Source of the DNA: Echeneis naucrates
Taxonomy: Eukaryota; Chordata; Actinopteri; Carangiformes; Echeneidae
Length of the DNA stretch: 64,000 bases
Direction of reading: 5' to 3'
NCBI RefSeq assembly: GCF_900963305.1
Contig: NW_021780168.1
Location: forward strand, 186,001-250,000
Position numbers and translations under genes: made by a program. The notes below the pieces were generated by a model that saw only the letters and a list, made by a program, of their open reading frames with translations, was not told where the DNA came from and made no database searches. Shown piece after piece: positions 39,151 to 51,724 of this stretch (positions are counted from its first letter, which is position 1; the number at the start of each line of letters is the position of its first letter).

Positions 39151-40994
39151 AAGATTTTTCACTTAGATGACAGTGCTGCTCTAATGTGACAAACCAAAAC
39201 AACATTTTATCATTTATTTTGAGCATGTTTGGACTTTTGGACACAGTACTGATCACATCAAAAACTGAAATTACCTTCTGCTATCGTATAAATTTGACAA
39301 TGTGAGAGAAAACAAAGAGGAAATACAGTTTAAAGAAAGACAAATGAGTGACTGAACATACTGAAGAAGGTAGCAAGTCACTTGAAAGTAATACAGAACC
39401 AAAGCAGATGGAAATAAAGCCTTGTTGAAATAAACTCATGGGTGCCATCATGTATAAAGATGTTTTGTCTCTTACAGCCAAACCACCCTGAACGCGCATT
39501 GCGCATGTACAGAGCCGGTGAGACGCCAAAGAGAGACACAGAGAGGAAGCAGGACAGAGAGAGTGATTACAACGAGCATGGAAAACGGACTGAAAAACAG
39601 AAAAACCGGCAGAGAGAAAACCGAAATAACGGACAAGAAAACAAGTTATGAAAAAGAACTGACTCTGCACATCAAGCTGAACGGAGAAGACGGATGATGA
39701 CGATGGGACTGATGAAATGCATCAGAGAGCTGTGTGGAGGACTCATTGCCTGCAGATATATAAGAAGAAATAAATGTGAAATTACAATGACGAACCTGAC
39801 CGGGAAAAAAAACAGACTGATGGACGGTTTCAAAATGGGATGAGCTGGTGGTGTCCTTCCTGGGACTGCCTGGTTCCCCTTTACGCTGATTTGCCGCTGA
39901 GCCGTACGTAGTTTCCATGTTACCGTACGTACTGAAGGAAGAAACGCAAATAGAGACACAGCTGATTGTACGGAAAGCTAAAGGGGACAATACAACGTGT
40001 ATGTTACTGATATGTTACTTATTATTATTATTAAAACAAGAAATGGAGAACGCATTTGTTAGACCATTCATTGTTAATCTTTGTGTAAATGGATGCCAGC
40101 TAGCCTAGCTGTGGGAGAGCAGCTCACGTTAAGTAAACCTCAATGCCGGATCACTGACACTAGTTAGTCCATTCAAAATGGGCTGCTGGCTAACTGGTTA
40201 GCATGCTCGACTGACGAACTGAAGACATTATTTTTGACGTATAATGTCACTATAGCTTACCGTTCATTTGGAAACGGACGGAGCACTTCGGAATGACACA
40301 TTTCTGCTCCTCAGAAACACCCACCGGATAGCGTCCATTTTTTTATTTATAATTCAGGAGCTCATTGAACGTTAGTTTGTCCGTTTTATCCGACATAAAC
40401 ATACATTCACATGACAAACACACATCCTGGCCACCCGAATTTATCAACTTTGTGCCCTTAAGAAACTGGATTGGAAATTAAGTTACGCCATATTTAAATT
40501 CCGAGTAGGTGCATGATTTATAAGGAAATCAATAATCCATTCACTGAAAACTTGGGCAATGTTTTCCTGAAAGCCTACCCATTATCTGTTATCTGTTGCA
40601 CCACATGCCCATAAAATAGGCTGTAGGCCGACATTATTGTCACTGTGAAGATCAACAAGTTCAACTGTTGCATAGACGCAATAACAATTGAACAACAAAG
40701 CGTGGTATTTATTTATTCATTCAAATTTAGAAATTAATCAACAGGCCTGAACTCGGAGCTAAGGAATGACGAATTTTCAATTAACTCTTTCGTTAAAAAC
40801 AATACCAGATGGCACAATTCGAGAAATGTCGTTTTCGCTGCAATCTCACGCAGATCCTCAATCATTTAGGACCACTTCGCTTTCCGTAGAAGGTTGGTCC
40901 TATGGGCGGAGTCAGCTAACGTGGATCTTCAAAGGGGAACCGGAAACGGGACTGGCGGTCTTTTGTCCCTCAGCTGGAAAGTGAAGGAGCTAAA
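39151..40994. other. Mostly single-copy region upstream of zinc-finger gene
   Basis: No tRNA relic and no segment repeated elsewhere in the window is seen. The last roughly 100 bases before the ATG (GGGCGGAGTC, GGAACCGGAAACGGG) probably hold promoter and leader of the zinc-finger gene. Open frames around 39281-39990 have no recognised domains. Confidence 0.5.
39471..39499 (+). other. Short 5S-rRNA-like stretch
   Basis: TCTTACAGCCAAACCACCCT and GAACGCGC resemble the first 28 nt of vertebrate 5S rRNA with about three differences, then diverge. It may be chance or a 5S scrap. Confidence 0.3.
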
Positions 40995-42441
40995 ATGTCC
41001 ACAGCAGAAGTCCTGCGGGGTTTTATCACCGACAGACTCGCCGCCGCCTGCCGGGAGATCTTAGCGGCCGTGGACAGAATGGTAGCCGAATATGAGGAGG
41101 AGGCTTCGGGCTTCAGGCAGGCGATCGACCGGCAGAGGAGCCAGCTGGAGCTGCTGCAGCTCCGAGTCCTGATCCACAAAACGGGTCGGTTGTTTTTATG
41201 AGTGAGAAAGGCTGAGGACTGTATTTGGCAGATGTAGAATGAAGCAGCTGGAGGAATAACTGTGTTCATATTGTAGCTAATAAAGAGGATTCATTATTGA
41301 ATCGTTTCCTCCAGATGTTCAGCAGCTGATGGTGACAAAAGAGGTTCCTACTGAGTTCACCTCCAGTCCGGATCCGGAGGATTCAGAGAGTCCAGTCCTT
41401 AAACAGGAACAGGAGGAGGACCAGGTACCAGGACTGGAGGAGACCAGGAACCCTGTGAGGCCGTTTCAGGTGAAGAGTGAGGATGAAGAGATGAATGAAC
41501 CGGCCAGGAGCTGTGATCCACAGAGTCCTCTTCAAACAGATCCAGATCCAGAGGAAGAGGTCTCAGACTCCTCTGATACTGAAATCAGTGAGAATGATTC
41601 TAATGAAACCAGAGTGGCCCAGTCAGATGTGAAAATAGATGAAGGTGATGTAAATATTAGAAAATGTGACAGCAATGAGAAACCCAGCAGCTGCCCAGAG
41701 CGTGGGGAAACATTTAAAAAGAAGTTGAAGAAACAGCACATGGAAGTTCACTCAGAGGAGAGACCGTTTGGCTGCTCATTTTGTGGCAAAAGATTTAAGC
41801 AGCAAGATAATCTTGAATCACATATGGTAGTCCACACAGAAGAGAAACCCTTCAGCTGTGATGTTTGCGGGAAAAGTTTTAAACTAAAGGGAATCCTTAG
41901 TAAACACATGAAGGTCCATTCAGAAGATAAACCCTTCGGTTGTGATGTTTGTGGGAAAAGATTTAAAGTCAAGAACAACCTTAAAACACACATGGTAGTC
42001 CACACAGAAGAGAACCCCTTCAGCTGTGATGTTTGCGGGAAAAGATTTAAACTAAAGGGAATCCTTAAAAGGCACATGAAGGTCCACACAGAAGAGAAAC
42101 CCTTCAGCTGTGATGTTTGTGGGAACAGATTTAAACAAAAGATCAACCTTAAATCACACATGGTAGTCCACACAGAAGAGAACCCTTTCAGCTGTGATGT
42201 TTGCGGGAAAAGATGTAAACTAAAGGGAATCCTTAGCAGACACATGAAAGTCCATGCAGAAGAGAAACCCTTCAGCTGTGATGTTTGTGGGAAAAGATTT
42301 AAACTAAAGAAAAACATTAAACCGCACATGAAGGTCCATAGAGAAGAGAAACCATTTGGTTGTGACGATTGTAAAGAAAAAGACGAAAGAGGCTCACTGC
42401 AGGATCTTTACTGGTTGACCAAAAAACTGGAACATGTTTGA
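40995..42441 (+). CDS. C2H2 zinc-finger protein, two exons, seven fingers
   Basis: This is likely a DNA-binding nuclear protein. Exon 1 (40995-41184) encodes MSTAEVLRGFITDRLAAACR and a coiled-coil-like leader rich in Glu, Gln and Leu, typical of the first exon of many fish C2H2 genes. A 130-bp phase-1 intron (41185-41314, GT...AG, acceptor TTTCCTCCAG) joins G|AT to give DVQQLMVTKE. Exon 2 runs to the stop at 42439-42441; the total is about 438 residues. An acidic linker (PDPEDSESP, DPEEEVSDSSD) precedes one degenerate finger and seven complete CxxC-x12-HxxxH fingers joined by TEEKPF/TEENPF-type linkers, and the last partial finger (FGCDDC) ends early. Fingers alternate HMVVH and HMKVH types, suggesting duplication of a two-finger unit. 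The ATG context AAAATGT is good. No KRAB or BTB domain is seen. Its exact target and role are unknown. It is the only convincing protein gene in the window. Confidence 0.9.
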
Positions 42442-43523
42442 TAGTTTTTTTAACTTTTGCTTTGTTGTTTTTTTGTCCTTACTAATTTTTTTTGTAGCAT
42501 ATATACCAGAAAAAATGGGTTTTGTCAAAAAATCCAAATAAGAGGCATAAAAAAGGTTGACTTTTGTTCTACTACCTCAAGTTTATAGAAACACATGTTT
42601 TTAGATTTGTCATCGGAATCAGAATTTATGTGACAGTTTGTTGTATTAGTGCCTAAAATCGTCATATGGTGTGACATGAACATAATTTGATATGAATTGA
42701 AATAGCAATTAATCCTTCTTAAGTTACTCACTTTATTAATCATCAGAACTAAACTGTAAACCATTATAGTTTTGTGAAAATGAATTCTATTTGTGTATTT
42801 TCTATTTTCGCTCAATATGAGACCTATGCTGTCAATCTTTTAACATATTTTCTACTTACTGTGATATACTTTGCTATAAATTTCTGAAAAATATTTGTGA
42901 CTTGCTGATCCTATTTTCTATATATTCCATTAATGTTTTCATATTTTAGCATGGTATGATATTTTCACATGTAGCAGACTCGGGCTGGCAGAAATGGTCA
43001 CAGTAAGGTCACAGGGATGCTCTGCTACCAAAGAGAGCTCATTGCAACTATCACTAAAGATGCCAGAGTAATTTACGGTTGGCTCAAGAAACCTACATCA
43101 GCCTTACTCCCCCACAGGAAAAGGATCATTTACATAAAACCCCCACAAAGGGACTCTGAATTCAGGTGGTATCAACAACTATCATCCAGGACCGATAGTT
43201 GGCTATCACCTCCCACCAAACAATGCATAAAGGCACCTTGCTGCTCTGAGGTGTCCCCAGCAGGAACTCACTTCACTCAGAAGGAGAACATTTGTCCTCA
43301 ACTTCAGCTCTCCTGCTCTCTCACACCAGCGGGTGAACAGCAGGCGATATGAAACAGCTGTAAAAATATGCAAGTGTTGCAAGATGCGCAATGAACACAA
43401 GGCTCCCCCCTTGTTGTCTGTCTGCCTGCCTGCGAGCGCGACAAATCTGACTGGTCAGATCCAGAGAGAGTAAACTTCAATCACGCTGGTTAATGAGCTA
43501 TTTTAAAAAGGACGCACTGTGTT
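42442..43523. other. 3' flank of zinc-finger gene, AT-rich
   Basis: Probably the 3' untranslated region followed by spacer. No clear AATAAA was found near the stop. 43017-43352 is open on the plus strand but has no recognised domain. Confidence 0.45.
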
Positions 43524-43595
43524 CTCCCTGTCGGGGAATCAAACCCCGGTCTTCCGCGTGACAGGCAGAGATACTGTCCACTATACTAACGAGGA
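43524..43595 (-). tRNA. tRNA-Asp-GTC: tRNA-Asp-GTC, near intact
   Basis: The 72-nt copy has TCCTCGTTAGTATAGTGG start, CTGTCAC loop in a fully paired stem and perfect CGGGG/CCCCG T stem. One acceptor pair (5-68) is C-A and T-loop C56 is T. Five T follow on the minus strand. Confidence 0.82.
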
Positions 43596-43749
43596 GCTGG
43601 AGAGGGTGAGAACATGTGTCACCTGAACCTGAACCCGCTCGGCCATTCTGACGACAGATGCTGAAAAATTATCCCACAAGTGAGTACACAACACGCAAAG
43701 ACTGCCTTATAAGATCGTTTGAAACACTAGTGTTTCACTGGTAAGATTC

Positions 43750-43814
43750 AGGTTCCACCGAGATTTGAACTCGGATCGCTGGATTCAGAGCGCTAACCAT
43801 TACACCATGGAACC
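43750..43814 (-). pseudogene. tRNA-Gln lacking its anticodon
   Basis: The acceptor GGTTCCA/TGGAACC, D arm and T arm of tRNA-Gln are perfect, but seven bases including the anticodon are missing, fusing CTCTG to AATCCAG. A and B boxes remain. Confidence 0.82.
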
Positions 43815-44321
43815 CTGCTGGTGTGCTTTCATGCAGATGTGAATGGAATGGTCTTTTAAAAGCGTGGGCGGTCAAAGGTGGACCAAAATTTTTGCAGGTT
43901 GTACTGTATTTGGGGAAGAAAATTTCATGATGCACAGCTGGTCACAGAAGAAAGGATTTGGCAGGAGTCATGACTTGGTGGGGAATTTTTTTTGCACAAA
44001 GGCAACACAACACAATCTCAAAGTATCTTGTCACCATCACAAATTTGAGGTTTATCTTGTACAAAGGAGAGGGAAGTCTTGGAGATGGACTTCTGAATTC
44101 AAGATTTTAAAAAGGTCAATGACAGGAAGGGGATCATCAGCATGGCAGAAAATGTGTTAATAAGTGTGAACAATGTGTCCAGAACAAGATGCATTCTGAG
44201 AGCTTTGCTTGTATATATGTTTAGTCAGGGGTTGAGTGACTAAGCAGGACAACACGGAGCAGTAACTGAGGGATCAGAGTGTTGGAGAGCAGAACTCTTT
44301 CCTGTTCTTTATTAAACATGC

Positions 44322-44392
44322 TGAAGATGCCAGGAATTAACCCAGGACCTCATACATGCTAAGCGTGGGCTCTACCACTGAACTACATCACA
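44322..44392 (-). pseudogene. tRNA-Ala-AGC relic
   Basis: GATGTAGTTCAGTGGTAGAG, TTAGCAT (AGC) and GGCATCTTCA end outline tRNA-Ala; acceptor and T arm are decayed. Confidence 0.65.
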
Positions 44393-45590
44393 TGCTCAAT
44401 GGGTTGGCTTTGGCCGACCACAGGACTTCTAAGATACTGCGACAGGTAAAACACCGATCTGTCTGATGACGCCTCATGGATGAGAGGTGAAATGTCTTCA
44501 AAAATCTAGGACTACGTCTGGTTGCCTCAGACATATTAGAACAGAATGACTGAGAACCTACGCAGATGTCTTCCACAACAATTTAGGATGAGCACCCTCA
44601 GAATAGTATGGGAGGGTTCTCACCTGAGGTCTCCGGTTTGATGTGGGTCAAAGTTGCAAACTACAGAATCCACCTGTTATAATGTCAATAGATGGCAGGA
44701 GTCACGGATCGTCTGCATAGCAGTGAAAAATAGTTCCTGTTTTGTTGTTGCTTCTGTCTGCAGAACTCAAAGGTATCTGGCAGGACCATGATTGTCTTTT
44801 GAGCTTCATTAACAGAGTGCACTCTACTGTGGAGGTCATGAGAAAAAATGGGAGGAGTCTTTGATCTCTGTGATGTCATTAGAACCTTTGTGACATCACA
44901 GAATCAGCATCTCCTTTGATGGTTACTGATGGAACAGGAAAAGGTCAGATCCTGATATAATCTTGTGATTATAATCTTACATCAGACATTCAGCTGTTTG
45001 AAGTAAATCAAAACAGTGGTCCAGTGGTACAACAGCAGGCAAAGGAGGCAAGAGTATTTCCTGATGAACCCAGGCAGCCAAAAGAGGAACAGCAGGCCAG
45101 GCACAGCGGAGGCAGACAGCTTCTACTCAGCGCCCACGTCCCGGGCCGGTGACCAGGCAGGTGCTTGCTCCACCCCCAGCATCAGGACTGTTTCTGCCAC
45201 CTCAGGTTATCAAACCAGCAGGAGTGATACAGTTAGTCCTTCCTGTGGCAGCTGTTCAGGGCAGCACATGAGCCTCTTTCTCAGGAGCACACACAGAAGT
45301 GTGTCAGTCGTCATCAATCGTCTGCTGACCAGACTGAATCAATCATTTTTTTTGTTTCAACACATCATCATTGGTTGTATTCTACGTTTGTCAACTGAAT
45401 CCACAGAGTCACTGAAATGATGAAGTAAATCCAGGAAAGGAAAAACATTTGGCTCTGAATCTCAATGTAGATTTGAACAAAGAGCTCCAGCTGAAGAAAA
45501 CAATGCTGTCTGTTTCCAGATGATGAAGAACTCAGACATTGTCTGTCCGAAGCTGTCTGTCCGAGGTAAAGGTACAAAATGTAAAGACAA
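44393..45590. other. Intergenic repeats
   Basis: No gene seen. 44560-44700 repeats 35390-35510; 44815-44945 repeats 57700-57840 and, reversed, 21560-21660 and 24380-24480. The open frame 45016-45420 has no recognised domain. Confidence 0.5.
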
Positions 45591-48500
45591 TCACTAATCA
45601 GGGATTGGCATTCCTCATCTTTTTTGTCCAAATTCCAACCAGGACCAAAGAGAAATAAAGAATTCATCAGTGTCTCTGATTGGAGTGAATCAATAGATTC
45701 TGTAATTGAAGTCATCTAACGTCGAAGAAGACATCAGTTACATGACTTGTTGTGTTTGGTTGTTAACACTACTAGGCTACTATCAAATTCAAACTCAAGT
45801 AAATGTTGACTTTTCTTTGCTGAATGAACTCTGTCGTGATTATAGGTTGAAGGAACAACTTCATCACCAACACTACCCCAACTAATAGCACTTACTGCTC
45901 TCAGAACAAAAGTGTGTGCTTCAGTTGGAAGATTTCTATTCATGGTGGCAGTTATGGCTCCCACCAAACCTGCTGTTGTCTTTGTCAGTCAGCGCTGCCC
46001 CAACAAGTAGCACTTACTGAATTCAACAGTCAAGTCAGTGCTCAAGTTAAGGTAACATTTGTGACTTTGAGATGTTGTTTTTGTAAATTAACACTGAAAG
46101 GGGAAAAAGAGAGCAAAGAAAGTCACATTCAGCTAAAATTTTTTACTGCACATATGATCTCCTCCAAAGAGTCTTTGCAGCTACTTCCTTGTTGTGTCGC
46201 AGTTCCAATGGACTCCCATTCAGGCTTTTACCCATCTTACATCTTCTACTTTGTTCAGGCAGTTTCAATGGTCTTGATAATGGAATGTAATGAAAAACAC
46301 ATTTAGTCCATCAGCAACGATCCTCTTAAATTCATGAGGACCATTAGCATGACACAGCACCAACAAACAGCATTTACTGCTTTATGTCCATACGTCAGGT
46401 TTAAACCACCTAGAACATTATTAAACACACAGGGAAGAAAGACAAAGGACAACAGCGCTCATTTTACTTGCAAGGAGAACAGACAGAGATGTGCTCAGTG
46501 ACACTCTCTACCCGCTCTGGAGTATCTCTTCTGTTCTCCCCCTTTTTATTTCCTTAGGGTGGTCCCTAGTTACAAAATCTTGCAGCTCTAAAGGTGAGAA
46601 GGTGTTTCAATTCAGGAAATGTTGATGACAACGTTTTTTTTATATTCCAACCAAGACTTAGTCTCTAGATAAAGATATCTGCATTTGTGTTGGGAGTCAT
46701 GGCTCCCACCAAACCTGCTGCTGTCTTTGTCAGCACTGCCCCAACAAGTAGCACTTACTGAATTCAAGTCAAGTTAGTGCTCAAGTTAAGGTAACATTTG
46801 TGACTTTCAAACTACTTCAGATGTTCTTAACCCCCACGCCCCAAAAACTGATAAAACTTGTGATTGACTTCTGAAATCACCAACACTACCCCAACAAAAA
46901 GCACTGCTCTCAGAATACAAGTCTGTGCTTCAGTTGGGGAAATGTTGAGGACAAATTCACTCACTCAGCTGATCTGAAGAAATCTATAAAAACTGGTTTT
47001 AATACCATCCAGGACAACCACATAGAAAAGCATTTGCACAAAAGGAAGTCGTCTGTGTAATTGAAATGGTCAGTATTGTATTCTAAGAAGATGTTGTTGT
47101 GTTTGTCAGTCAGCACTGCCCCAACAAGTAGCACTTACTGAATTCAACAGTCAAGTCAGTGCTCAAGTTAAGGTAACATTTGTGACTTTCTTAACCCCCA
47201 TCCCCCACATCACTGATAATACCTGCTGTACTGGTGATGGGAGAAAAGAAGGAATGGCATTCCTCATCTTTTTTGTCCAATTTCCAACCAGGACAACCCC
47301 AAAGAGAAGCACTTATGCACAAAGACTTCATCAGTGTCTCCGATTGGAGTGATCCGGGTAAGATCTGAAGAAAACATGGCTCCAAGAATTAATGCTGTTT
47401 TTGCCATTTAACAATGAAAGTAGAAAAAGAGAGCAACGAGAATAGAAACATTCATGCAGAAAATAGCCATCAATGTCTCTCATTGAATTGGCTAAGTCAC
47501 ATTAAGCTTTAATTCTGACCTAACTCTGGTGATTACTGATTAGGATAGTGTTGTTTCAATTGATCAGGAGAAATCTGTTCAAAATGGGAATCTTCATCAA
47601 TTTGTTGAAATTCTAACCAGGACAACCCCAAAGAGAAGCACTTGTGCACAAATAATTCATCAGCGTTTCTGATTGAGGTGATCTGAGTTAGATTCTAAGA
47701 AGAGTCTAATGGGAAATGGGTAAAGGAAGGAAAACTTCTGAAATCACCAACATTACCCCAAATAATAGCACTTACTGCTCTCAGAACACAAGTCTGTGCT
47801 TCAGTTGGGGAAATAAAAAGGGGAAAGACAAAGTTGTGAATTTAACTGATCACAATGAATCAATTTAGCAATGTTTTGTCAAATTCCAACCAGGACAACC
47901 CCAAAGAGAAGCACTTATGCACAAAGACTTCATCAGTGTCTCTGATTGGAGTGATCCGAGTTAGATCTGAAGAAAACATGGCTCCAAGAATTAATGCTGT
48001 TTTTGTAAATTAACACTGAAAGGGGAAAAGGAGCAAAGAGAATATAAGTCACATTAACCTCTCATTTTTACCTCACATGATCTCCTCCAAAGAGTCTTTG
48101 CAGCCACTTCCCAGTTGTGTTGCAGTTCCAATGGACTCCCTTTCAGGCTTTTGCCCATCTTATACCTGAATGAAACCACTCCCACAGCTGCCTGGCTGCT
48201 TTGTTTGGGCGGTTTCAATGGTCTTGGTAATGGTTTGTAATGAAGAACACATTTAGTCCATCAGGAACAGACAACGATCCTCTTAAATTCATGAGGACCG
48301 TTAGCATATGGTGAGAGGACAGCTAACTCTGGGGATAAATGTTGCTGCAGCTGATCTGAACAAATCTTTTCAAAATGGCCATCTTTGTTGTTGTTTTTAT
48401 TCCAACCAAAACTTTTCTCCTACCAAATTGTTGAATAAACTCCCTGGCCTGATTAATGCTTGGACGTAATGAACTTTTGAAATCACCAACTCTGCCCCAA

Positions 48501-49660
48501 CAAATAGCACTTACTGCTCTGAAAACACAAGTCTGTTCTTCAGTTGCAGAAATGTTGATGACAAATTCATAGATTTAGCTGATCTCAAGAAATCATTAAA
48601 AACGGGTCAAATTTCCACCAGAGCAACCTCAAAGAATTAGAATTAGAATGTTTTTATTGCCATCATACACAACGTATAACAAACTTTAGACAACTCTGTG
48701 GTACTGAATATAATTATAAAATAAGAAAGATAAAAGATGAAGGAAAAAATATATATACAAAAATATATTTACAAAAGAAGCCAGTAAGAATATATGTACA
48801 GTTGAGAATTAGCATGACTGTAGATAACGGTGGAAATAAATAAAAAAGTAAAAAAACAAAAAGTAGCTATTACTGAATTTAACAGTTAAGGTAACATAAG
48901 ATAAGAAGAAAGAAAGGACACATTGACAGAACCACTGTGCTTCATACCAGGACACAGCAGCGTGACTCATGAATCATCATGAATCATGTTCGGGAAATGT
49001 TTATGACAAATTCATGACTTTGGCTGATTTCAAAAAATAAATATAAATAAATAAAACATTCTGTCCAAATTGCAAACAGGACAACCCCAAAGAGAAACGC
49101 TCATGCAGAAAGGAATCAACAGTGTCTCTGACTGATGTGATCTGAGTTAGAAGACATTGATTCTTTACTTCTTTATTGTCTTTGTCAGTTAACGCTGCCC
49201 CAACAAGCAGCATTTCCTGAATCCAAGTGAATCAAGTCAACAAACACGTTGGATAATTAATTGTGACTCTGGACTTTTTTCCAGTTTGTTGAATAAATGT
49301 GTTGTCCTCCTTCAGCAGGAAGTTTCTGTGGGCTTGGTAACAGTTTGAAGAACAGAATGATCAGACAACAATCCTCTTAAATTCATGAGGACCGTTAGCA
49401 TATGATGAGAGGACTGTTAACTGCAGTGATTAGGGATTAGGGTTGTGTTGTTGGAGCTGATCTCAAGAAATCTATTTAAAATAGCAAATCATCATTTTTT
49501 TTACTGAATTTCTGAGCAGGACAACCCCAAAGAGAAGCATTTATGTAGAAAGTTAACAAGCAGCTGTGTTGTGTTAGAAACACCAAACATGTCCAGAAAA
49601 GACAGACTGTTCTGTGTATTTCCCTGAAGAGCTGCCAGACTGTGTTCACACCTTGATTAC
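45590..49660. repeat. Field of diverged repeat units
   Basis: Two modules recur many times at irregular spacing: one around GCCCCAACAAGTAGCACTTACTG (near 45870, 46010, 46735, 46890, 47117, 47753, 48490 and 49195) and one around GACAACCCCAAAGAGAAGCA (near 47290, 47622, 47896, 49081 and 49518). Stray copies lie at 14010-14120, 15400-15500 and, reversed, 18500-18735. No coding potential or known family is recognised. Confidence 0.75.
48640..48860 (+). repeat. Interspersed repeat with TTTTTATTGCCATCATACA start
   Basis: An A/T-rich insertion inside the repeat field, resembling a common fish repeat that begins TTTATTGTCATTATACA. The family was not determined. Confidence 0.5.
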
Positions 49661-49845
49661 TGGCCATCACAGTTCACCTTTTGTGTCTTTCTTTTGTTAT
49701 CCTTCACAAAATTTTATTTGATGGCACAGAGGCACAAAGAGAAAAATGGCGGGGGGGGGGGGGGGGCTGTGACTTGGTTCCCATCATTCATATTAAAGAG
49801 CCGTTCAAGAGACTCTCTGTGATCTCTGTGAACATAAATCTTTAC

Positions 49846-49898
49846 CTCGGTCTTCTGATCTAAAGTCAAACACCATGTCCTTTGGGCCGTGTGGGGTC
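49846..49898 (-). pseudogene. tRNA-Arg-like relic, 3' end lost
   Basis: The minus strand matches the 5' two-thirds of the 7469/18030 relics (loop CTTTAGA). Confidence 0.5.
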
Positions 49899-50116
49899 TG
49901 AGTGTGGCCCATTTTAATGTCCTGTTGTCAGTTTAGTGTCTGTTCTTGTCATATTTCATTGCTTCAACATTCATCAGGATGAAGGCAGCATCAAGCAGCA
50001 GAGGTCAGTGTTGGCCATGACCTGAGATCAGATCCACCTTCTGTGGAGGAAATAAAAACCTCACTGATTTCTGTAAAATGGACACAGTTTAGTCTGTTCA
50101 CCTTCACACAGCTGAC

Positions 50117-50179
50117 CAACCACGAAGGGACTCGAACCCTCAGTCAAGTCAAACGCCTTGTCCATTAGGCCACGTGGTC
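50117..50179 (-). pseudogene. tRNA-Arg-TCG lacking its anticodon
   Basis: Acceptor, D arm and T arm are perfect, including consensus T loop TTCGAGT, but ten bases covering the anticodon and 3' stem are gone (63 nt). Confidence 0.82.
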
Positions 50180-50658
50180 ACTGGGCCTTGGTAATGTCCC
50201 ATTGTCAGTCAGTCAGCTCTGCCTGGATACAACAGTGGTCAGGGCTGTATGATGTATGTTTATACTGAAACTCTGACAGCTCTCCTCCATCTCCCTCTTT
50301 TACTTACTCTGGGTTCCAGGCCTCATAGGCAGCGTGTCAGTCTCATAATCTGACCAACGAGCCATGTTGGTCCATGACGTTAACGTGTGTTAAAACCAGA
50401 GAGAATTTACACTCATTCAACTCAAATCCAGGAACATCCCAAACATGACTATTAGTCCTGTCTGAGAGTTTCCTCCACTGACAGCAAACATACTGTATAT
50501 CCATACTGATCACTATGATCAGGTATGAATCATCTCTGTGAGAATCCCACATGAAGCTGTCAGTCCTGCTGGATAGGAAGTAAGCTACAGGAAAGTAGAT
50601 CCCTCGAGCTGGTTCAAACCTGAACCTTCTACTGCTGGATGTGCTCCTGTGATGTGTG

Positions 50659-50752
50659 TTGTGCGTGGCACAATCAGCCAGTGTGTGGTTCTTATATGAC
50701 AGTAACCTGCAGAGTGATGCTGAGGTTGTGAGTTCAAGCCTCACCTGGAGCA
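50659..50752 (+). pseudogene. tRNA-Ile-TAT with intron, 5' acceptor lost
   Basis: The span contains CTTATATGAC (anticodon TAT), a roughly 20-nt intron and a good T arm and 3' acceptor CACCTGGAGCA. The first seven bases are TTGTGCG instead of GCTCCAG, so the acceptor cannot form. Confidence 0.75.
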
Positions 50753-51162
50753 GCTGGCTGAGCTATTTGAAGAAAGGTGGTATCTTCTTACAGCGCAAAA
50801 ATTCTTTCTTTTTTTGTGGATGATGTCACAGTACTCACAGAATGAAACTCATCCTTTGAAGCTGCTTTGAAGAATTTCCAAAATCACATGTGATTCAGAT
50901 GTAAACACAAAGGCTGCCTCACTGTCACCATTCAGAACAGCTGTGAAGATTATTGATCATTCATTGATTATTAATGATCAGCTCAGAACCAAACAGTGTA
51001 TCTGAAGCACAGGAAAGAGTTCTGCTCTCCAACACTCTGATCCCTCAATTACCATCGAGTGCACACTGTTAATGAAGCTCAGGTAGACACAGGTAGATGA
51101 ATAGTCCTACATTAAAACCATGAATGGATTTCCCCAACAAACCTTTTGACAGTAGCTGTAGA

Positions 51163-51223
51163 GGGTGCTGTGATCAGGTGACGGTCTCCTCTGGAATTGA
51201 GGGTTGAAATACCACTCCTGACA
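51163..51223 (+). pseudogene. tRNA-Leu-CAG relic
   Basis: Inverted-arm partner of the 16693 relic; same parts, same losses. Confidence 0.65.
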
Positions 51224-51652
51224 GTCTGTGCTGTTACCCAGCTTCTTTGTCTGAGGGCCTTCTGGGAAAGATCTTTGTTGTGCTTTAAGTCACATCTGTC
51301 CTAATTCAACTGATTCCTCAATTAACTGTTAGTACAAACTGTTTGTAAATGACATCTTTGTACATCTGACTGACAGTTATATTTGGTTGTGTGAAAGTCC
51401 AACCTCTGTTCGGGACAGACCCAGCTCAAGAAGATAAATGTGAAACTTTTCCAGATATCGGGGCTCTTTCTGGCAGAGATCCTGGGGGAGCTCTGTCACT
51501 TCAAGCCCAGCGCTGCCTTACTTTACCTGTGACCTTAATAAATGTTTCAACTGTGAACTGAAGATTTCTCCAACTCATTGTTGGGCTTCCAAGAAAGTAG
51601 TTATTGCCCAACATGGGGCCTGCGAGTGGTACGTCCATTGTTGTAAAGGAAT

Positions 51653-51724
51653 TTCCCATACCGGGAGTCGAACCCGGGCCACCTGGGTGAAAACCAGGAA
51701 TCCTGACCGCTAGACCATATGGGA
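51653..51724 (-). tRNA. tRNA-Glu-TTC: tRNA-Glu-TTC
   Basis: A textbook 72-nt gene: TCCCATA/TATGGGA acceptor, TCTAGCGGTCAGG D arm, GTTTTCAC loop (TTC), CCGGG/CCCGG T stem and TTCGACT loop, all paired. Confidence 0.94.

Noticed and set aside
39281-39990. Overlapping 95-129 residue frames upstream of the zinc-finger gene
   Set aside because: No domain, no conserved motif and overlapping on both strands; most likely chance frames in single-copy sequence.
41748-42329. 193-residue open frame antisense to the zinc-finger exon
   Set aside because: It is the mirror of the repeated finger codons on the other strand (repeating LNLFPQTSQLKGFSS); no family match.
49751-49766. Run of 16 G
   Set aside because: Simple homopolymer; length is likely unstable or error-prone and no feature depends on it.
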